64,000 nt of DNA from Winogradskyella litoriviva (lineage in GTDB: Bacteria > Bacteroidota > Bacteroidia > Flavobacteriales > Flavobacteriaceae), in NCBI RefSeq assembly GCF_013249065.1, contig NZ_JABRWQ010000004.1, positions 496,001 through 560,000 of the forward strand, in the 5' to 3' direction. Position numbers and translations under genes: made by a program. Under the pieces are notes generated by a model. That model did not search any database. It had not been told where the DNA came from and saw nothing but the letters and a program-made list of their open reading frames with translations. Below are positions 31,201 through 40,763 of this stretch, one piece after another (position 1 is the stretch's first letter; each line of letters opens with the position of its first letter).

Positions 31201-32496
31201 ATGCCATTATCAGCCAATAATCCAGATAGAACGTCATGGTTACATGTCGGTAAATCTTCAGACTTCCCAATTCAAAACATTCCTTTTGGTGTTTTCTTAA
31301 CCAGAGACGACATTATTACTATAGGAACAAGAATTGGAGATACTGCTATTGACCTTGGCGCTTTGCATCAATTAGGTTATTTTGAAGGTATTCCTTTAAC
31401 AGACGATATTTTTTTACAAGACACCTTAAATGATTTTATTGCAGATGGTAGAAAAACATGGCGTTTAGTTAGAAATAGAATAGCACAAATTTTTGATGTA
31501 GAAAATGATACTTTAAAAAATAATGTACCACATAAAGAAACTATTTTATTTCGTTTAGATGAAATTGAAATGCAATTACCAATACAAGTTGGTGATTACA
31601 CAGACTTCTACGCAAGTAAAGAACATGCAACTAATGTAGGTGCAATGTTTAGAGACCCAGAAAATGCGTTGTTACCAAATTGGGTACACATGCCAGTAGG
31701 TTACCATGGTAGAAGTTCTTCCATTATTCCTTCGGGAATTCCTATTCATCGTCCGCAAGGTCAAACATTACCAGATGGTGCAGACAAACCTGTTTTTGGG
31801 CCTTCAAAATTGGTGGACTTTGAATTAGAAATGGCTTTTATTACTACAGACGCTAATGATTTAGGAGAACCAATTCCTATTGAAGAAGCTGAAGAATACA
31901 TCTTTGGGTTGGTTTTATTTAATGATTGGTCTGCACGTGATATTCAGAAATGGGAATATGTACCACTTGGACCATTCTTAGGTAAAAACTTTGCCTCTTC
32001 TATGTCGCCTTGGATTGTAACTCTAGATGCTTTAGAACCTTTTAGAACGGAAAGTCCAAAGCAAAACCCAAAACCTCTAGAATATCTTCAAACTAAAGGA
32101 AAAAAGAGCTTTGATATTAATTTAGAAGTTGGTATTCAGCCTAAAGGAGCAAAAGAAACCATTGTTTCTAAATCTAACTTTAAATATATGTATTGGAATA
32201 TGTCTCAGCAATTAGCACACCATACTATAAATGGCTGTCCTGTAAATTCTGGGGATATGATGGGAAGTGGAACCATTTCTGGCCCTACACCAGATTCTTA
32301 TGGTTCTATGTTAGAATTAAGCTGGAAAGGCACAAAACCTTTGAAGTTAAAGGATGGAACCGAACGTAAATTCATTAACGATAATGATACCGTAATTATG
32401 AGAGGCTATTGCGAAAATGATGATATTAGAATTGGGTTTGGTTCTGTAAAAACGAAATTATTACCTGTTTTTGATTCTAAGAAAAAGAAGAAATAA
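31201..32496 (+). CDS. fahA: Fumarylacetoacetase
   Basis: 431 residues from the ATG at 31201 (MPLSANNPDRTSW is the family N terminus; the upstream in-frame TTG at 31102 would overlap the promoter). Contains the N-terminal beta domain and the FAH catalytic domain (GVFLTRDDIITIGTRIGD; VGYHGRSSSIIPSG; LEMAFIT; NDWSARDIQKWEYVPLGPFLGKNF). Last step of tyrosine/phenylalanine degradation: fumarylacetoacetate to fumarate plus acetoacetate. No other homogentisate-pathway genes are adjacent. Confidence 0.96.
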   Translation: MPLSANNPDRTSWLHVGKSSDFPIQNIPFGVFLTRDDIITIGTRIGDTAIDLGALHQLGYFEGIPLTDDIFLQDTLNDFIADGRKTWRLVRNRIAQIFDVENDTLKNNVPHKETILFRLDEIEMQLPIQVGDYTDFYASKEHATNVGAMFRDPENALLPNWVHMPVGYHGRSSSIIPSGIPIHRPQGQTLPDGADKPVFGPSKLVDFELEMAFITTDANDLGEPIPIEEAEEYIFGLVLFNDWSARDIQKWEYVPLGPFLGKNFASSMSPWIVTLDALEPFRTESPKQNPKPLEYLQTKGKKSFDINLEVGIQPKGAKETIVSKSNFKYMYWNMSQQLAHHTINGCPVNSGDMMGSGTISGPTPDSYGSMLELSWKGTKPLKLKDGTERKFINDNDTVIMRGYCENDDIRIGFGSVKTKLLPVFDSKKKKK

Positions 32497-32520
32497 GCAT
32501 TAAGCTAAAAATATATGTGA

Positions 32521-32550
32521 AGACCGAAGTTGAATTACTTTGGTCTTTTT
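32521..32550 (+). terminator. Terminator after fumarylacetoacetase
   Basis: 10-bp stem agaccgaagt/actttggtct with one G-T wobble and a 6-base loop, followed by seven Ts. Confidence 0.75.
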
Positions 32551-32602
32551 TTGCATTAATCTAAAAGTTAATACGGAAGACAATCTCCTTAAAAACCGTC
32601 AA

Positions 32603-34285
32603 CTAAAAAGAAGCTTCACAACTAAAACTTACCCATTCTTTTTTTACAGGGTGCTCAAAACTCAAAGTCTCAGCATGAAGGTGTAATCGGTTAGAAATTC
32701 TTCCGTATAAATCATCGCCAACAATAGGCATATTTAAACCTTTGTGGTGTGCTGCATGTACGCGCAACTGATGTGTTCTGCCAGAGATTGGATAAAAATG
32801 AATCCTTGTTTTATTATCTACAATCTCAACAACTTCAAATTTAGTGATTGCTTTTTTACCGTGTTGATAACAAACCAATTGCCTTGGTCTGTTATTTAAA
32901 TCTACTCTTAAAGGTAAATCAATGATGCCTTGTTCAGCATTTAAAATTCCATCTAACAAAGCGACATAGCGCTTTTTTATAGTGCGTTCTATAAACTGTT
33001 TTTGAAGTTTTTTGTGTGTTCTTTCATTTTTAGCTACTAGCAACAAACCAGAGGTTGACATATCTAAACGATGCAACAATAACGGTCCTGTAGCATTTGG
33101 CAAATACGCTTGCATCCTCGTCAACACTGAATCTTTAATGGTTTTACCAGGAACAGATAAAAACTCATGAGGCTTATTCACGAGCAGTAAATAATCGTCC
33201 TCATAGATTATTTCTAATTCGCCATTAAACACACCTGCTAATTCAATAGGATTTGGTTCTACAACTAATCCTTGCATCATGTGTCCTAAAATAGGCTCGC
33301 AACGTCCTCTGCAAGATGGATAAAATTGTCCATGTTTTCTAACTTCTTTGCTTGGTGCAATTCCCCAATAAAATTCGACCATAGCAATAGGCTTCATGTT
33401 ATTTTGATAAGCATACTGAAACAATTTAGGTGCAGCACATTCGCCAGCGGCTGCAGGTGGTTTTCCTAAATCTGTATTATTAAATATTGTAATTAAATCT
33501 TTGGTTTCGCCTTTAGCATTTAGAAATCTATAATGCTCATGAATCTCTTTTTGCAAACGTGCAGACAATGTTTTTCGTTCTAATTTTAAAGCTTCAATTG
33601 GATTTTGTAATTCGGTTACATCATTTTCTGCTTTTTTCAGCGCATCTTCTAGATGTAGTTTTAAATATTTTAAATCAATATTACTCTGAATACTTTGTTG
33701 CTTCAAATCTTCAAAAAAAAGTGCTTTTTCAGTATCTGTAAGATTTTGCTCTGCTTCTACTCTACGTTGTTTTCGCTTTTGTTTTTCGGCTTTGGCATTG
33801 GCTTTAAAATCTTCAAGCTTTTGAATGTTTTCAAACTTTAAATTCTTTAATTTATTTAAGGCTATTTCTATTTCAGGGTTTTGTTCTAGTTGTTCTATTT
33901 CGGCTGTTAAATCATTTAAATGCGCATCATTTTGTTTGTAAAAACCATTGGTATTCAAAGTATCATAAACTGGTGGTACAAATCCTTTTAAATGATTGCT
34001 TTCTGCTAATTTTCCTGAAAATGCTGCGAGGTAACCTATTTTTCCTTCTGTTGTTTCAACTAACATTACACCAAACATTTTTCCGAGTTTTAGACCTTTT
34101 TTTGTATCGTCTAATCCAAAATTATGTTCAAAATTTTGCTGCGTAGTTAAATATGCTTTTAACTCATCTGCAGCTTTAATACAAAGTGGATGTGGTGTGT
34201 AATAAAACGGAAATGTAAACTCTTTCGGAAGTTTTTCCGAAGATGTTTCTAAAGGATGAAAACAACCATTTTCCGTATTAAACAT
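32603..34285 (-). CDS. RluA-family pseudouridine synthase with long N-terminal extension
   Basis: 560 residues, roughly double a basic RluA core. The C-terminal ~220 residues carry the synthase: NKPHEFLSVPG, catalytic Asp in LLHRLDMSTSG, and RTHQLRVHAAH. The N-terminal ~340 residues include a long charged coiled-coil stretch (about residues 125-255) and cysteine motifs GECAAPK and YPSCRGRCEPILGHM, which might bind a metal or RNA. Modifies uridine in rRNA or tRNA by family; exact site unknown. Single gene. Confidence 0.9.
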   Translation of the reverse strand: MFNTENGCFHPLETSSEKLPKEFTFPFYYTPHPLCIKAADELKAYLTTQQNFEHNFGLDDTKKGLKLGKMFGVMLVETTEGKIGYLAAFSGKLAESNHLKGFVPPVYDTLNTNGFYKQNDAHLNDLTAEIEQLEQNPEIEIALNKLKNLKFENIQKLEDFKANAKAEKQKRKQRRVEAEQNLTDTEKALFFEDLKQQSIQSNIDLKYLKLHLEDALKKAENDVTELQNPIEALKLERKTLSARLQKEIHEHYRFLNAKGETKDLITIFNNTDLGKPPAAAGECAAPKLFQYAYQNNMKPIAMVEFYWGIAPSKEVRKHGQFYPSCRGRCEPILGHMMQGLVVEPNPIELAGVFNGELEIIYEDDYLLLVNKPHEFLSVPGKTIKDSVLTRMQAYLPNATGPLLLHRLDMSTSGLLLVAKNERTHKKLQKQFIERTIKKRYVALLDGILNAEQGIIDLPLRVDLNNRPRQLVCYQHGKKAITKFEVVEIVDNKTRIHFYPISGRTHQLRVHAAHHKGLNMPIVGDDLYGRISNRLHLHAETLSFEHPVKKEWVSFSCEASF

Positions 34286-34370
34286 AGTACTTTCAATTGA
34301 TTTGCAAAGAAACGAAAATATATCCTAATCGTCAGTTCAAGAGACATACAATTATAAATTGACACCATCG

Positions 34371-34479
34371 GTCAGTTCTAGTGAAATTGCTTTTTTCGAG
34401 CAATTTTGTATCGAGAACAATATGTTTAAAAAGCTTCTCGATACAATTTGTTTGTACCTCACAAATCACTCGAAGTGAC
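34371..34479. repeat. Nested inverted-repeat element (REP/MITE-like)
   Basis: Outer arms GTCAGTTCTAGTGA (34371) and TCACTCGAAGTGAC (34466) pair at 12 of 14 positions, and inner arms TTGTATCGAGAA (34406) and TTCTCGATACAA (34435) pair perfectly at 12 of 12. A further partial copy of the GTCAGTTC end lies at 34331. This looks like the intergenic palindromic element dispersed in flavobacterial genomes. No transposase is encoded. Confidence 0.7.
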
Positions 34480-34544
34480 GTTCAATTTAAAGTTTGGCAT
34501 CATAATTGGAAATACCTATTACATAACCAATAAAACCTAACATT

Positions 34545-35726
34545 ATGAAAAGATTTTTACTTTTAACAGTTCTTGTTTCAGTACTAATATCTTGTAGTGC
34601 TAAAAAACAAATTGAAACCGCAATTAGCCATGGTAATTACGACCAAGCTATTTCTGAAGCGTTAAGAAAACTTGAAAATAATAAAGACAAAAACCGTAAG
34701 CAAGATTATATTGTGATGCTTGAGGATGCATACTATAAAGTTCTAGAAGAAGATTTAAATGATGTTGCGCATCTTAAAAAAGACGGAAATCCTGAGCAAT
34801 ATAAAACCATCTATAATATCTATTTAGACTTAGAGGAAAGACAAAACGCCATTAAGCGTGTGATGCCTTTGCAGATAAATGGTAAAACATTGAATTTAAA
34901 TTTTAATGATTACAGTGCGGAAATTGTAGACTACAGATATAAAACGTCTGAGTACTTAATTGGCCAAGGAATTACATTATTAGATTCTGGTGATAAATTT
35001 AATGCAAGACAAGCACATGGTATTTTCAGTTATATTGAAGAAATCAACCCTAATTTTGAAGAAAACAGAAGCTTAATTACAGAAGCGCATGAAGCTGGTA
35101 TGGATTACGTACACGTTTCTATTCAAAACCAAACACAACAGTTTATTCCGCAGCAATTAGAAGCAGATTTAATTGATTTTAACACCTATGGTTTAAATGA
35201 TTTCTGGACAACATATCACACTAATACGAGTGAAACCATAGATTATGATTTTGCCATGGCATTGCAATTAAAGCAAATAAACATTTCGCCAGAGCGTATT
35301 AACGAAACACAGATTTTAAGACAAAAACAAATTGTTGATGGTTGGGAATACCAACTAGACAGAAACGGAAACGTAAAAAAAGACAGTTTAGGTAACGACA
35401 TTAAAATTGATAAAATTGTAAACGTTAAGGCTAGATTTACGGAAGTATTACAAACAAAATCGGCACAAGTTATTGCTGATGTGGTTTATACAGATTTAAA
35501 ACAAAATCAAACAATTGATTCTTTTTCTATAGATAGTGGATTTGTTTTCGAGAATATTTTTGGTACTTATAGAGGAGATAAAAGAGCATTAGTAAGAGAC
35601 GATATTAATCTTTTAAACCAAAGGCAAATGAGTTTCCCTACAGATGAACAAATGGTATATGACACTGGAGAAGATTTAAAATTGAAGCTAAAAGGGATTC
35701 TTAAATCCTATAAATTACATAGTTAA
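34545..35726 (+). CDS. Hypothetical lipoprotein
   Basis: 393 residues. Lipobox VLISC. Residues about 20-100 are helical and TPR-like (ISHGNYDQAISEALRKLENN...QDYIVMLEDAYYKVLEED), the rest mixed alpha/beta. No catalytic motif recognised. Its upstream region holds the palindromic element; it ends with a terminator at 35734. Envelope protein of unknown role, possibly a scaffold. Confidence 0.78.
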   Translation: MKRFLLLTVLVSVLISCSAKKQIETAISHGNYDQAISEALRKLENNKDKNRKQDYIVMLEDAYYKVLEEDLNDVAHLKKDGNPEQYKTIYNIYLDLEERQNAIKRVMPLQINGKTLNLNFNDYSAEIVDYRYKTSEYLIGQGITLLDSGDKFNARQAHGIFSYIEEINPNFEENRSLITEAHEAGMDYVHVSIQNQTQQFIPQQLEADLIDFNTYGLNDFWTTYHTNTSETIDYDFAMALQLKQINISPERINETQILRQKQIVDGWEYQLDRNGNVKKDSLGNDIKIDKIVNVKARFTEVLQTKSAQVIADVVYTDLKQNQTIDSFSIDSGFVFENIFGTYRGDKRALVRDDINLLNQRQMSFPTDEQMVYDTGEDLKLKLKGILKSYKLHS

Positions 35727-35733
35727 TCATTAG

Positions 35734-35762
35734 AAGCCTCTCATTATTTGGGAGGCTTTTTA
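35734..35762. terminator. Terminator (convergent genes)
   Basis: 7-8-bp stem aagcctc(t)/(g)gaggctt with an 11-base loop followed by Ts; its right arm overlaps the 3' end of the minus-strand membrane-protein gene. Confidence 0.7.
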
Positions 35763-36271
35763 TTTCCAACTTTATAAGATTGCTTAAAACGTTTACGCTT
35801 TTTACTCTGAGCTATGGGTAAATTATCTTTTTCTCTTTTTAGCTTTCTTAACGCGTCTATTAAATGAGATTTAACTAATCGCTCTAAAACATCTTTTCGT
35901 TTTAAATAACTATAACCGCTACCTAAGAGTAATAAAATACTTCCAGCAATTTCTATAGACCCATTAGAAATTAACGGAAATTGTGTGTAAAGGTTGACAC
36001 CTATTAAAGGTTCGGTATATAAAAATTGATACAATCCTAGAAATAAACAAAACAAACCCAAAATACATAAGGCAAAAACATTGATATAAGTACTTCTTTT
36101 TATTTTGCGTTCAGTACTAAAAATATAGTCATCACTCAAAATTTTGTTTCCAGCTTTTCTTTCTTGACTAATAAAATTTAAAAACGAGTCTTCAACACTT
36201 TCTATAAAAATGCCATGATTACGCTTTAATAAATCTACTTTAGTGATTTTATATTTATTGTAAATACTCAA
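35744..36271 (-). CDS. Hypothetical membrane protein (TTG start)
   Basis: 175 residues from a TTG at 36271, two bases after the ytxJ stop, so translationally coupled. Two transmembrane segments (about residues 55-80 and 95-120), and very basic termini (KSKKRKRFKQSYKVGNKKPPK tail). Unrecognised. Possibly linked to thiol redox through its partner. Confidence 0.6.
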   Translation of the reverse strand: MSIYNKYKITKVDLLKRNHGIFIESVEDSFLNFISQERKAGNKILSDDYIFSTERKIKRSTYINVFALCILGLFCLFLGLYQFLYTEPLIGVNLYTQFPLISNGSIEIAGSILLLLGSGYSYLKRKDVLERLVKSHLIDALRKLKREKDNLPIAQSKKRKRFKQSYKVGNKKPPK

Positions 36272-36273
36272 TT

Positions 36274-36651
36274 TTAACTATAACGTTCTAATTCTAGTTC
36301 ATTAATACCTCCATGACTAGCATGCGCAACCACTACGCCATTCTTAATTACTAAAAGTTGAGGTGATTGATGCATCACTTGAAATTTATAACCAACCTCA
36401 TTAGAAACATCTCTGTAACTCAATAAATCTAAATAATATAAATCAGCATTATTATTTACATCATAAGCAGACACAAATTGTTTCATAACCATACTGCTTA
36501 TTCCACAACGTGTAGAATGCTTAAATATGAGTTGTGTTTTGGTTTTAGATTTATCAACAATTACATCTAATAGAGATACGTTAGTTAATGGTTGCCACGG
36601 CAATACTTTTTCTTCTTTCGGTTCAGATGAACCAAATAACTTTTTAAACAT
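36274..36651 (-). CDS. ytxJ: Bacillithiol-system redox protein YtxJ
   Basis: 125 residues, monothiol thioredoxin-like DUF2847 fold. The family active-site position reads STRCGISSMVMKQF (TxCxIS), and MHQSPQLLVIKNG is the cis-Pro region. Proposed to remove bacillithiol from proteins (bacilliredoxin), and bacillithiol occurs in many Bacteroidota. Cytoplasmic. Followed by a coupled membrane protein. Confidence 0.88.
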   Translation of the reverse strand: MFKKLFGSSEPKEEKVLPWQPLTNVSLLDVIVDKSKTKTQLIFKHSTRCGISSMVMKQFVSAYDVNNNADLYYLDLLSYRDVSNEVGYKFQVMHQSPQLLVIKNGVVVAHASHGGINELELERYS

Positions 36652-36921
36652 ATATTTACTTTTTCAATGATTATAGTCCATTATTCTAAACTAGAATAAA
36701 ACTCTAAACTGATCGACGTCATTCCTTAAGTCGTAACAAATCATTAATCTTACATAAGACAAAACGTCATTAACAAAAGCTTTAAAACAGACATTTTGTC
36801 GTTTATTTCTTACGTTTTTAAAATGGTAAGATAATTGCCTAAAGATAGACAAACACAACAATAAAACAAGGTTGATTTAAGAACTCAAGAAGTTTCTAGT
36901 TAACTATAAAAACAATAAAAT
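36652..36921. promoter_or_regulatory. Upstream region of clpB with inverted repeat
   Basis: 270-base divergent region between ytxJ and clpB. GACAAAACGTC (36758) and GACATTTTGTC (36790) form a dyad with 10 of 11 matching positions and a 21-base spacer. It could be a binding site for a heat-shock regulator, but it is not a CIRCE element. No gene seen. Confidence 0.4.
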
Positions 36922-39528
36922 ATGAATTTTAACAATTATACAATTAAGTCGCAAGAAGCCATACAGCAAGCTCAACAGCTTGCTCAAGGTTTTGGTCATC
37001 AGCAAATAGAAAACGAGCACATTTTTAAAGCGCTTTTTAATGTTGATGAAAACGTATTACCATTCCTTCTCAAAAAGTTGAATGTCAATGTGTCTATGTT
37101 ACAGCAAATTTTAGACAAAGAACTAGAAAGTTTTCCTAAAGTATCTGGAGGCGATATTATGCTTTCGCGAGATGCTAGTAAAGCATTAAATGAGGCAGCC
37201 ATCATCGCTAAAAAAATGAATGATGACTACGTTTCTATTGAACATTTAGTTTTAGCTATCTTTAAATCTAAAAGTAAAATTGCCCAAATCTTAAAAGACC
37301 AAGGCGTTACTGAAAAAGGCCTAAACGCTTCTATTGATGAATTAAGAAAAGGAGAAAGAGTGACATCTCAAAGTCAAGAAGAAACTTATAATTCACTTAA
37401 TAAGTACGCTAAAAACTTAAATCAATTAGCACGAGATGGCAAATTAGATCCTGTGATTGGTAGAGATGAAGAAATTCGTAGAATCCTTCAAATTTTATCT
37501 CGTAGAACAAAAAACAATCCGATTTTAGTTGGTGAACCAGGAACAGGTAAAACAGCCATTGCAGAAGGTTTAGCGCACAGAATTATAGATGGAGATATCC
37601 CTGAAAACTTAAAAGACAAGCAAATTTTTGCCTTAGATATGGGTGCGTTAATTGCAGGTGCCAAATTTAAAGGTGAATTTGAAGAGCGACTTAAAGCCGT
37701 AATTAAAGAGGTTACAGAAAGTGATGGTGATATCGTATTATTTATCGACGAGATACATACACTTGTAGGTGCTGGTGGTGGACAAGGTGCAATGGATGCC
37801 GCAAACATTTTAAAACCTGCTTTAGCACGTGGCGAATTAAGAGCTATTGGTGCAACTACTTTAGATGAATACCAAAAATACTTTGAACAAGACAAAGCTT
37901 TAGAGCGTCGTTTTCAAATGGTAAAGGTGGATGAGCCAGATACTGAAAGTGCTATTTCTATTCTACGAGGTATTAAAGAAAAATATGAAGCGCATCACAA
38001 GGTTCAAATTAAAGATGAAGCCATTATTGGTGCTGTGGAATTATCACAACGTTATATCACCAATCGTTTTTTACCAGATAAAGCGATTGACTTAATGGAT
38101 GAGGCTGCTTCTAAATTACGAATGGAAATTAATTCTAAACCAGAAGAATTAGATGTTTTAGACCGTAAAATTATGCAGCTAGAAATTGAACATGAAGCCA
38201 TTAAACGAGAAAAAGATGAAACTAAATTAAAAAGCCTAAAAGCTGATTTAGCCAATCTTAAAGAAGAACGAAATGAGCTAAATGCCAAATGGATGTCTGA
38301 AAAAGAAGTGGTAGAGAACGTTCAGAATATAAAAGAAGAAATTGAAAACTTTAAAATTGAAGCTGAACGTGCAGAACGTGATGGTGATTATGGAAAAGTA
38401 GCCGAAATCCGATACGGAAAAATTAAAGATGCCACTGAGAAGTTAGAAAAATTTCAAAAAGAATTAGCTGACCAACAAGGTACATCGTTAATAAAAGAAG
38501 AAGTAACGTATGAAGATATCGCAGATGTAGTTGCAAAATGGACTGGTATTCCTGTAACAAAAATGCTTCAAAGTGATCGCGAAAAATTACTGAAATTAGA
38601 AGACGAGTTACACAAACGTGTTGTAGGACAAGAAGAAGCTATTGAAGCTGTGAGTGATGCTGTACGTCGCTCTAGAGCTGGACTTCAAAATCCACAAAAG
38701 CCAATTGGAACCTTCCTATTTTTGGGAACCACTGGTGTTGGTAAAACGGAACTAGCCAAAGCTTTAGCTGAATATTTGTTTGATGACGAAAACGCAATGA
38801 CTCGTATTGATATGAGTGAATACCAAGAGCGACACGCAGTAAGTCGTTTGGTTGGTGCGCCTCCAGGATACGTTGGATATGATGAAGGCGGACAATTAAC
38901 AGAAGCAGTGCGAAGAAAACCTTATTCTGTAGTCTTATTAGATGAAATTGAAAAAGCGCATCCAGATACATTTAATATCTTATTACAAGTATTAGATGAA
39001 GGACGTTTAACGGACAACAAAGGAAGAATTGCAGACTTTAAAAACACTATTATAATTATGACCTCTAATATGGGAAGTCAGATTATACAAGACCGTTTTG
39101 AAGCTACAAAAGATATTCCTTCTGCCATTGAAGCTGCCAGAATAGATGTTTTAGCATTATTAAAACAAACAGTAAGACCTGAATTTTTAAATAGAATAGA
39201 TGATACTATAATGTTTACGCCTTTATCTAAGGAAAACATAATTGACATTGTTGGTTTACAACTAAAGAGCATCACTAAAATGATAGCAAAACAAGGTATT
39301 ACTTTTGATGCAACACCTGAAGCCGTAAGCTATTTGGCCGATAAAGGGTTTAACCCAGAATATGGTGCAAGACCAGTAAAACGAGTAATACAGAAAGATG
39401 TATTAAATCAGTTAAGTAAAGAAATATTAGCTGGTAAAGTTACTACTGACAGCATCATTTTATTAGATGAGTTTGATGGACAATTAGTCTTTAGAAATCA
39501 AGGTGACTTAGTAACAGAAGAATTGTAA
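36922..39528 (+). CDS. clpB: ATP-dependent chaperone ClpB
   Basis: 868 residues, complete domain set: N-domain (1-145), NBD1 with GEPGTGKTA, coiled-coil middle domain (about residues 400-525), NBD2 with GTTGVGKTELAKA, and C-terminal small domain. Hexameric AAA+ disaggregase working with DnaK to recover aggregated proteins under heat stress. Monocistronic, ended by the hairpin at 39582. Confidence 0.98.
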   Translation: MNFNNYTIKSQEAIQQAQQLAQGFGHQQIENEHIFKALFNVDENVLPFLLKKLNVNVSMLQQILDKELESFPKVSGGDIMLSRDASKALNEAAIIAKKMNDDYVSIEHLVLAIFKSKSKIAQILKDQGVTEKGLNASIDELRKGERVTSQSQEETYNSLNKYAKNLNQLARDGKLDPVIGRDEEIRRILQILSRRTKNNPILVGEPGTGKTAIAEGLAHRIIDGDIPENLKDKQIFALDMGALIAGAKFKGEFEERLKAVIKEVTESDGDIVLFIDEIHTLVGAGGGQGAMDAANILKPALARGELRAIGATTLDEYQKYFEQDKALERRFQMVKVDEPDTESAISILRGIKEKYEAHHKVQIKDEAIIGAVELSQRYITNRFLPDKAIDLMDEAASKLRMEINSKPEELDVLDRKIMQLEIEHEAIKREKDETKLKSLKADLANLKEERNELNAKWMSEKEVVENVQNIKEEIENFKIEAERAERDGDYGKVAEIRYGKIKDATEKLEKFQKELADQQGTSLIKEEVTYEDIADVVAKWTGIPVTKMLQSDREKLLKLEDELHKRVVGQEEAIEAVSDAVRRSRAGLQNPQKPIGTFLFLGTTGVGKTELAKALAEYLFDDENAMTRIDMSEYQERHAVSRLVGAPPGYVGYDEGGQLTEAVRRKPYSVVLLDEIEKAHPDTFNILLQVLDEGRLTDNKGRIADFKNTIIIMTSNMGSQIIQDRFEATKDIPSAIEAARIDVLALLKQTVRPEFLNRIDDTIMFTPLSKENIIDIVGLQLKSITKMIAKQGITFDATPEAVSYLADKGFNPEYGARPVKRVIQKDVLNQLSKEILAGKVTTDSIILLDEFDGQLVFRNQGDLVTEEL

Positions 39529-39581
39529 ATAAGACTGTAACAATTTAGGTTAGAAACAGTCTTTATATTGATTGGTTGGTT

Positions 39582-39632
39582 AAGAGCAATACAAATTTCA
39601 AGCGCTTGAAAGGAGTATTGCTCTTCCTTTTT
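39582..39632 (+). terminator. Terminator after clpB
   Basis: Perfect 11-bp outer stem aagagcaatac/gtattgctctt, with a perfect 16-base palindrome tttcaagcgcttgaaa inside, followed by CCTTTTT. Confidence 0.85.
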
Positions 39633-39948
39633 ATATTTTAAATATTGTTTTAGTTTTTATTTAAACTTTAATTTTTTTGAAAAATAATTCATTCGTATTC
39701 TATCATCATTAAAAAATGCATAATTCATAAAATTATAACTTGTTTTATTATAATAAGCTGGTTAGAGTTGTAGATAAAAAGTAATACTGTATTTGCCCTT
39801 CTAATTCGATATTTAGTGCAAGTAAAATCATTCTTTTTTTTAAAATTATCAATACAAAACATCCAAAACAATAAAACCCTGATTTACAATACTTTAATAT
39901 GTCTAAAAATATTTTTTCGATAAACGGCATAATAATTTTAATATTTTA
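39633..39948. other. AT-rich intergenic stretch
   Basis: About 320 bases before the deoC promoter. A 60-codon minus-strand ORF here (39748-39930) has low-complexity hydrophobic composition and no family resemblance, so I do not call it. Nothing else seen. Confidence 0.6.
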
Positions 39949-39981
39949 TTTGTCATTTTAACGGATAAAACATTAACTTTG
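39949..39981 (+). promoter_or_regulatory. deoC promoter
   Basis: TTTG (39949-39952), 21-base spacer, TAACTTTG (39974-39981): both Bacteroidota sigma-A elements present; the 5' UTR to the deoC ATG would be about 85 bases. Confidence 0.7.
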
Positions 39982-40073
39982 TCGAGCTATTTAATTCCGA
40001 CGTAAACTTATAAGAGAATCATTAACTTGTAAAAAGTTGATATAGTTTATTTGCAAAAACCCTAACCAAAAAC

Positions 40074-40736
40074 ATGGAATTAAACAGATACATTGACCAC
40101 ACCTTATTAAGTGCTTCAGCGACCGAAGCAGATATTATTAAACTTTGTAATGAAGCATTAAAATACAGATTTTACTCTGTTTGTGTAAATAGCAGTTACG
40201 TACATCTTGCTAAACAAGCCTTAGAAAGATCGGAAGTAAAAGTTTGCACTGTAGTTGGCTTTCCTTTAGGAGCAATGTCAACAGAAGCTAAAATTTTTGA
40301 AGCTAAAAACGCCATAGATCAAGGAGCTACCGAAATAGATATGGTAATTAATATTGGACGACTTAAAAGTAAAAACTATTTAGCCGTTCTTAAGGATATT
40401 AGTAAGGTAAAAAAAGCAATTGGTTTTACAACACTCAAAGTAATTTTAGAAATAAGTGAACTTTCTAAAAACGAAATCGTAAAAGCTTGTGAAATATGCA
40501 TAGATGCAAAAGCAGATTTTGTAAAAACCTCTACTGGCTTCTCTAAAAGTGGAGCTACGCTAACTGCTGTAAAAATAATGAAGAAAACAGTTAGAGATCA
40601 TTTAAAAATTAAAGCTTCTGGAGGTATAAGAGATACAGCCACAGCTCTTAAATATATTGAAGTTGGAGTATCTAGAATTGGTGCTTCTGCAGGTGTTGAA
40701 ATGATGAATGATGAAATTTCGATTTCTGCATATTAA
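40074..40736 (+). CDS. deoC: Deoxyribose-phosphate aldolase
   Basis: 220 residues. Schiff-base lysine Lys151 in ADFVKTSTGFS; the second catalytic Lys lies in KASGGIRD; Asp in EIDMVINIG. Cleaves 2-deoxyribose-5-phosphate to glyceraldehyde-3-phosphate and acetaldehyde. Followed after 27 bases by deoD, giving a deoxynucleoside salvage pair. Confidence 0.97.
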   Translation: MELNRYIDHTLLSASATEADIIKLCNEALKYRFYSVCVNSSYVHLAKQALERSEVKVCTVVGFPLGAMSTEAKIFEAKNAIDQGATEIDMVINIGRLKSKNYLAVLKDISKVKKAIGFTTLKVILEISELSKNEIVKACEICIDAKADFVKTSTGFSKSGATLTAVKIMKKTVRDHLKIKASGGIRDTATALKYIEVGVSRIGASAGVEMMNDEISISAY

Positions 40737-40751
40737 TTGAATCACTTTGTT

Positions 40752-40759
40752 TAACTTTG
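40752..40759 (+). promoter_or_regulatory. deoD -7 box (TAACTTTG)
   Basis: TAnnTTTG match ending four bases before the deoD ATG; transcription from it would give a leaderless message. No matching -33 element, so possibly internal to a deoC-deoD transcript. Confidence 0.4.
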
Positions 40760-40763
40760 CAAT

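Noticed and set aside
39748-39930. 60-codon minus-strand ORF between clpB and deoC
   Set aside because: Hydrophobic, low-complexity translation without a family, in an AT-rich gap; no promoter or start context.
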